Shown in pieces: positions 1 to 5,246 of a DNA stretch of 5,246 nucleotides. The translations under genes and the position numbers were made by a program. The stretch's first letter is position 1. Every line of letters begins with the position of its first letter. Under the pieces are notes generated by a model. It did not search any database and was not told the DNA's origin. It saw only the letters and a list, made by a program, of their open reading frames with translations. The DNA comes from Arthrobacter sp. Its GTDB lineage: Bacteria; Actinomycetota; Actinomycetes; Actinomycetales; Micrococcaceae. The stretch covers positions 1 through 5,246 of the forward strand of contig JAODMA010000359.1 of assembly GCA_025464545.1 (NCBI GenBank). Reading direction: 5' to 3'.

Positions 1-2
1 TG

Positions 3-386
3 ATCGGCTTCGCCTACATCCTGCGCCGTTACGTGGTGGGAATCGCAGAACTCGGTAACTGGCAGATCATGATCACCAACCCCAAGTGGCAACCGCCGTT
101 CGGGTGGCCGCTATTGTGCCTGCTGTACGCCGTCCTACTCGTCCTTGCAGCCCGGAATCTCTACGCCTACATCTACCCCGGCTCACGGCTTCTGACGTGG
201 CCGGCGCGCCTTGTCGCGACCGGACCTCGGGCCTGGATCAGGTCCCGGGTACCGGGAACCCGTGCGGAGGTCGCGCATACGGTACCATCTGGCACAGAGT
301 CGCAGCCTACACCGCTCCCGGGTACGAAGCTCCAGCCCGCAAACCGGGGCGCGGCCGGAGAGAGTCTGGACCAGCCTCGAACGTAG
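3..386 (+). CDS. C-terminal part of an unidentified integral membrane protein (5' end outside window)
   Basis: The frame is open from the first complete codon (position 3) to a TAG at 384-386, giving 127 visible codons. The GTG codons at 33 and 36 are internal and are not preferred as a start. Visible residues about 33-50 form one strongly hydrophobic membrane segment, preceded by a short stretch with Trp, Asn and Pro (NPKWQPPFGWP) that looks like an extracytoplasmic loop. After the membrane segment comes a tail of about 75 residues, basic at first and then rich in Pro, Thr and Gly, with three similar motifs (VPGT, VPSGT, LPGT). The layout of a final helix plus a basic tail would suit a polytopic glycosyltransferase-like or DUF2142-like envelope protein, but this is a guess and I do not recognise the family with certainty. 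It is transcribed toward the galactan operon and is not part of it. Confidence 0.6.
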   Translation: MGFAYILRRYVVGIAELGNWQIMITNPKWQPPFGWPLLCLLYAVLLVLAARNLYAYIYPGSRLLTWPARLVATGPRAWIRSRVPGTRAEVAHTVPSGTESQPTPLPGTKLQPANRGAAGESLDQPRT

Positions 387-401
387 GTTGAGGCTGGTCC
401 A
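367..401 (+). terminator. Perfect 12-bp stem-loop at the end of the plus-strand membrane-protein gene
   Basis: Arms 367-378 (TGGACCAGCCTC) and 390-401 (GAGGCTGGTCCA) are exact reverse complements separated by an 11-nt loop. The stop codon of the plus-strand gene (384-386) lies inside the loop. No T-run follows the stem in either direction, so this is not a canonical intrinsic terminator. U-tract-free stem-loops are often proposed as terminators or 3'-end stabilisers in actinobacteria, and the position between convergent genes fits that. A protein-binding palindrome is an alternative. Confidence 0.5.
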
Positions 402-416
402 TGTAGCGCTGGCAAG

Positions 417-440
417 CGGAGGAGCACCGTGCTCGCTCCG
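417..440. repeat. Inverted repeat, 11 bp with a one-base bulge
   Basis: CGGAGGAGCAC (417-427) pairs with GTGCTC (429-434) and CTCCG (436-440), with C428 at the centre and G435 bulged. The core GAGCACCGTGCTC is an exact 13-bp palindrome around one central base. The very short centre would force a couple of pairs open in RNA, so a DNA-binding site is as plausible as an RNA hairpin. It sits 15 bp after the preceding stem-loop. Confidence 0.4.
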
Positions 441-463
441 GGATGGATCACCCGGGCGCTATT

Positions 464-478
464 GCGCGGGGGCCGCGC
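464..478. repeat. Short GC hairpin, 6 bp with 3-nt loop
   Basis: GCGCGG (464-469) and CCGCGC (473-478) are exact reverse complements around GGG. An alternative, mutually exclusive pairing joins GCGC at 456-459 to GCGC at 464-467 around TATT. Short GC-only repeats arise easily by chance in such DNA, so on its own this is weak; it is listed because of its place in the series. Confidence 0.25.
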
Positions 479-481
479 GTT

Positions 482-524
482 CGCCCTAGGGGTTCGCCGC
501 TTTAAGGACGGAGCCCCTGGGGCG
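482..524 (+). terminator. 14-bp stem-loop with two G-U pairs, possible terminator
   Basis: CGCCCTAGGGGTTC (482-495) pairs with GAGCCCCTGGGGCG (511-524). Twelve pairs are Watson-Crick and two (487 with 519, 493 with 513) are G-U if read as plus-strand RNA. In minus-strand RNA these two become A-C mismatches, so the structure favours a plus-strand transcript. The loop is 15 nt (496-510). The following bases are G-rich with no T-run, so it is not a classical intrinsic terminator. Confidence 0.35.
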
Positions 525-635
525 GGGGTGTGAACGGGATAATCCTTGTCGGGGTTCCGGAGTATTCCAGCCGCGGCGGTGTCCGGCCGTTCTACCGGGC
601 CGCTGGCCCCGGCGAAAGTTTCTCTTGAAGGAGAA

Positions 636-1400
636 CTACACAGTGGCGGTACGGCGCCGCAGTTCCTTCACGACGTCATGTACCTCGCCGTCCATGACGA
701 TCTCTCCATGCTCGAGCAAGACCCCGCGTTCGCACACTGTTGCAACCAAGTCCAGGTCGTGGCTGACAACGAAGAGCGTCTTGCCCTTGTCCGAGAGTTC
801 CTTGATCTTGGCGATGCATTTGCGCTGGAACGGCTCGTCGCCCACGGCCAGAATCTCGTCGATAAGGAAGACTTCGGGGTCGGTGTGCACCGCGATGGAG
901 AACGCAAGGCGGAGGTACATTCCTGAGGAGTAGAACTTGACCTCCGTATCGATGAACTCACCTATCTCCGAGAACTCAACAATCGAGTCAAACTTGTCGT
1001 CGATTTGTTGCTCAGTCATTCCGAGGATGGCACCGTTCAGATAGACGTTGTCGCGCCCGCTGAGGTCATGGTGGAAGCCGGCGCCGACCTCGATCAGACC
1101 TGCAACGCGTCCGCGGGTGTGCACAGTTCCACCGTCTGGCTGGAGTACTCCGGAGATGAGCTTCAGGAGGGTCGATTTCCCAGAGCCATTGAGCCCCAGG
1201 AGCGCGACCGTCTCCCCCTGCTTGACGTCGAGGGAAACATCCTTCAGGGCCAGGAACTTCTTCGACAGGTCACCTTTTCTGCCCTTGACCAGCCAGACCA
1301 CGGCCTCTTTAAGCGAGCGGGTGTGGCGTAGCACGAACTGCTTGCGTATACCGATACAGCTGATGGCCACCTGGCCAAGCAGCGTCATCTCAGACGACAT
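636..1400 (-). CDS. wzt: Short Wzt-type ABC transporter ATPase for polysaccharide (galactan) export
   Basis: This is the nucleotide-binding subunit that would power export of a lipid-linked polysaccharide through the adjacent permease at the inner face of the membrane. The ATG at 1400 gives 254 residues. Visible motifs are Walker A GLNGSGKST (residues 69-77), the Wzt/TagH-like stretch LIEVGAGFHHDLSGRDN (102-118, with Glu at the usual Q-loop Gln position), the signature YSSGMYLRLAFS (157-168), Walker B VFLIDE (177-182) with the D-loop AVGDE after it, and the switch His of VVSHD (214). The protein ends soon after the nucleotide-binding domain, so the C-terminal glycan-binding domain of long Wzt proteins is absent. 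It therefore resembles short forms such as TagH and mycobacterial Rv3781 (RfbE). It is the last gene of the operon, one base after the permease stop. A TTG at 1418 would add six residues but overlaps the ribosome-binding site. Confidence 0.93.
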   Translation of the reverse strand: MSSEMTLLGQVAISCIGIRKQFVLRHTRSLKEAVVWLVKGRKGDLSKKFLALKDVSLDVKQGETVALLGLNGSGKSTLLKLISGVLQPDGGTVHTRGRVAGLIEVGAGFHHDLSGRDNVYLNGAILGMTEQQIDDKFDSIVEFSEIGEFIDTEVKFYSSGMYLRLAFSIAVHTDPEVFLIDEILAVGDEPFQRKCIAKIKELSDKGKTLFVVSHDLDLVATVCERGVLLEHGEIVMDGEVHDVVKELRRRTATV

Positions 1401-1401
1401 C

Positions 1402-2271
1402 TCAGAGCTCCTGTGCAAAGTGGACGGCGAGCCGCCGGAACGTCAGTTGCCCGAAGAACAACACCGCGAGTGTGATGGCAACAGAGACAGGAAGCCAAAG
1501 TGTCAGCAAGTCCGGGGGCATGGTTCCTGTCACAGACTGGTCGGCCTTAAGCGTAGGTTCCCAGAAGACCCAGTGGAAGACTTCAACGGCGACCGTCATC
1601 GGGTTCAGCTGGTAGATCCAGTACCAGGGTCCCATCACCTGCTGGACCATTGACCAGACGTAGAGGACGGGAGAAGCCCACGTGACGACCATGACGATCA
1701 TGTCTACGATGTTTTCCGAATCACGGAAATAGACATTCATCGCCCCGAACAGAAGGCCCAGTCCGGTGGCGAGAACGGCCACCATCAGGAAAACGATGAA
1801 GAAGGCGGCCAGCTGCAGCAACGACGGCGTCCACCCCACGATCAGGCAGGCACCGACGAGAACGACGAGCTGCGGCAGGAAGTGCGCCGCAGAAACCCAG
1901 ACTGTGGCCACGGGAAAAAGCTCCCGCGGAAGGTAGATCTTTCTGATGAGATCACGGTTGTCCACAATCGAGCGGGTGGCGTTCGAGAGCGACTCCGTGA
2001 AGAAGTTCACCAGAACGATGCCCGCGAACAGGTAAATGGCGTAGTTAGGCGTTCCCCGCTGGAGGTTCAAGAAGATGCCCAGTGCAACAAAGTAAATGAG
2101 GAACTGAACCAGCGGTTTGACGTAGGACCATAGCAACCCCAGCACTGAGCCGCGGTAGCGCACTTTGATTTCCTTGCGTACCAGCAGCTTCAAAAGGAAA
2201 CGGTCCCGGTAGACGTCCAGAAGTCCCCGGCCGCTGCCCGGTGTTGCAAGCTGGTCGATCTGGGTGGTCAT
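1402..2271 (-). CDS. wzm: Wzm-type ABC-2 permease for polysaccharide (galactan) export
   Basis: A 289-residue integral membrane protein, typical in length for the ABC-2 Wzm/RfbA/TagG family that forms the channel for a lipid-linked polysaccharide. A basic amphipathic N-terminal part (about 15-40, with RDRFLLKLLVRKEIKVRYRG) leads into the family-like stretch RGSVLGLLWSYVKPL (40-54). Likely membrane segments are at about 44-68, 77-97, 119-146, 152-179, 188-208 and 257-276. Other family hallmarks are YLPRELFP (113-120) in the cytoplasmic loop and LNPMT (222-226) before the last segment. The start ATG directly follows the TAG of the galactofuranosyltransferase gene, and the next gene is the matching ATPase, so the two form one transporter. 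Galactan as substrate is inferred from glf and the GlfT2-like gene upstream; the sequence alone would also allow another glycan such as teichoic acid. The nearest ribosome-binding-like motif, GAGG at 2286-2283, is 11 nt away, so coupling to upstream translation is likely. Confidence 0.92.
   Translation of the reverse strand: MTTQIDQLATPGSGRGLLDVYRDRFLLKLLVRKEIKVRYRGSVLGLLWSYVKPLVQFLIYFVALGIFLNLQRGTPNYAIYLFAGIVLVNFFTESLSNATRSIVDNRDLIRKIYLPRELFPVATVWVSAAHFLPQLVVLVGACLIVGWTPSLLQLAAFFIVFLMVAVLATGLGLLFGAMNVYFRDSENIVDMIVMVVTWASPVLYVWSMVQQVMGPWYWIYQLNPMTVAVEVFHWVFWEPTLKADQSVTGTMPPDLLTLWLPVSVAITLAVLFFGQLTFRRLAVHFAQEL
1408..1412 (-). promoter_or_regulatory. Ribosome-binding site that sets the ATPase start at 1400
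   Basis: AGGAG on the minus strand lies 7 nt upstream of the ATG at 1400-1398. It lies inside the end of the permease gene, whose TGA is at 1404-1402. The upstream TTG (1418-1416) would put this site inside the coding sequence and has no comparable site of its own, so the ATG at 1400 is favoured. Confidence 0.75.

Positions 2272-5246
<2,975 letters not shown>

Larger units (their letters stand above)
387..635. other. Convergent intergenic region, GC-rich and rich in inverted repeats, no gene seen
   Basis: This 249-bp gap lies between the TAG of the plus-strand membrane protein and the TAG of the minus-strand ATPase gene. Open frames crossing it on either strand show no family resemblance and no good start signal, so I call no gene. 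It contains several inverted repeats, listed separately, plus weaker GC-rich complementarity around 567-606 (CCAGC at 567-571 with GCTGG at 602-606, and CGGCC at 584-588 with GGCCG at 598-602, which share a base and so are alternatives). The likely role is transcription termination from both sides. Confidence 0.6.

Noticed and set aside
105..108. LPGT in the tail of the plus-strand protein (residue positions) as a sortase LPXTG signal
   Set aside because: The residues read LPGTK, not LPXTG, and no hydrophobic segment with a basic end follows.
541..640. Possible promoter or small gene between the terminator-like repeats and the ATPase end
   Set aside because: No convincing -35/-10 pair or start with a ribosome-binding site leading to a plausible protein was seen, and the position between two converging genes makes a promoter unlikely.
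625..933. Plus-strand frame with AGGAG and a GTG at 641, overlapping the end of the ATPase gene
   Set aside because: It runs antisense to the well-supported ATPase coding region including its Walker B and H-loop parts, and its product has no family features. The AGGAG is likely chance.

Overview
The window looks like chromosomal DNA from a high-GC Gram-positive bacterium (Actinomycetota). The proteins most resemble those of Micrococcales such as Arthrobacter and relatives, but the genus is a judgement from protein similarity remembered without a search. It carries a compact surface-polysaccharide cassette for making and exporting a galactofuranose polymer (galactan).

Layout: positions 3-386 (+ strand) hold the last 127 codons of a membrane protein whose start lies outside the window. 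Positions 387-635 are a 249-bp convergent intergenic region, rich in inverted repeats and without a convincing gene. From 5246 down to 636 the minus strand is almost completely filled by four genes in one direction: glf (UDP-galactopyranose mutase, N-terminus cut by the window edge), a GlfT2-like galactofuranosyltransferase, a Wzm-type ABC-2 permease, and a short Wzt-type ATPase. The junctions are a 4-bp ATGA overlap, a zero-gap TAG-ATG and a 1-nt gap. This indicates one translationally coupled operon, whose promoter must lie beyond position 5246.

Inferred pathway: Glf converts UDP-galactopyranose to UDP-galactofuranose. The GlfT2-like enzyme polymerises galactofuranose on a lipid-linked acceptor at the cytoplasmic face. 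The Wzm/Wzt transporter then moves the lipid-linked chain across the membrane. The same functions exist in mycobacteria (Glf, GlfT2 and the Rv3783/Rv3781 transporter), but there the transporter pair flanks glfT1 and lies apart from glf-glfT2. Here polymerase and exporter are directly joined and no GlfT1-like initiating enzyme is present in the window.

The most notable non-coding signal is the run of stem-loops at 367-524, including a perfect 12-bp inverted repeat whose loop contains the stop codon of the plus-strand gene. No RNA genes, mobile elements, CRISPR arrays or obvious promoters were seen.
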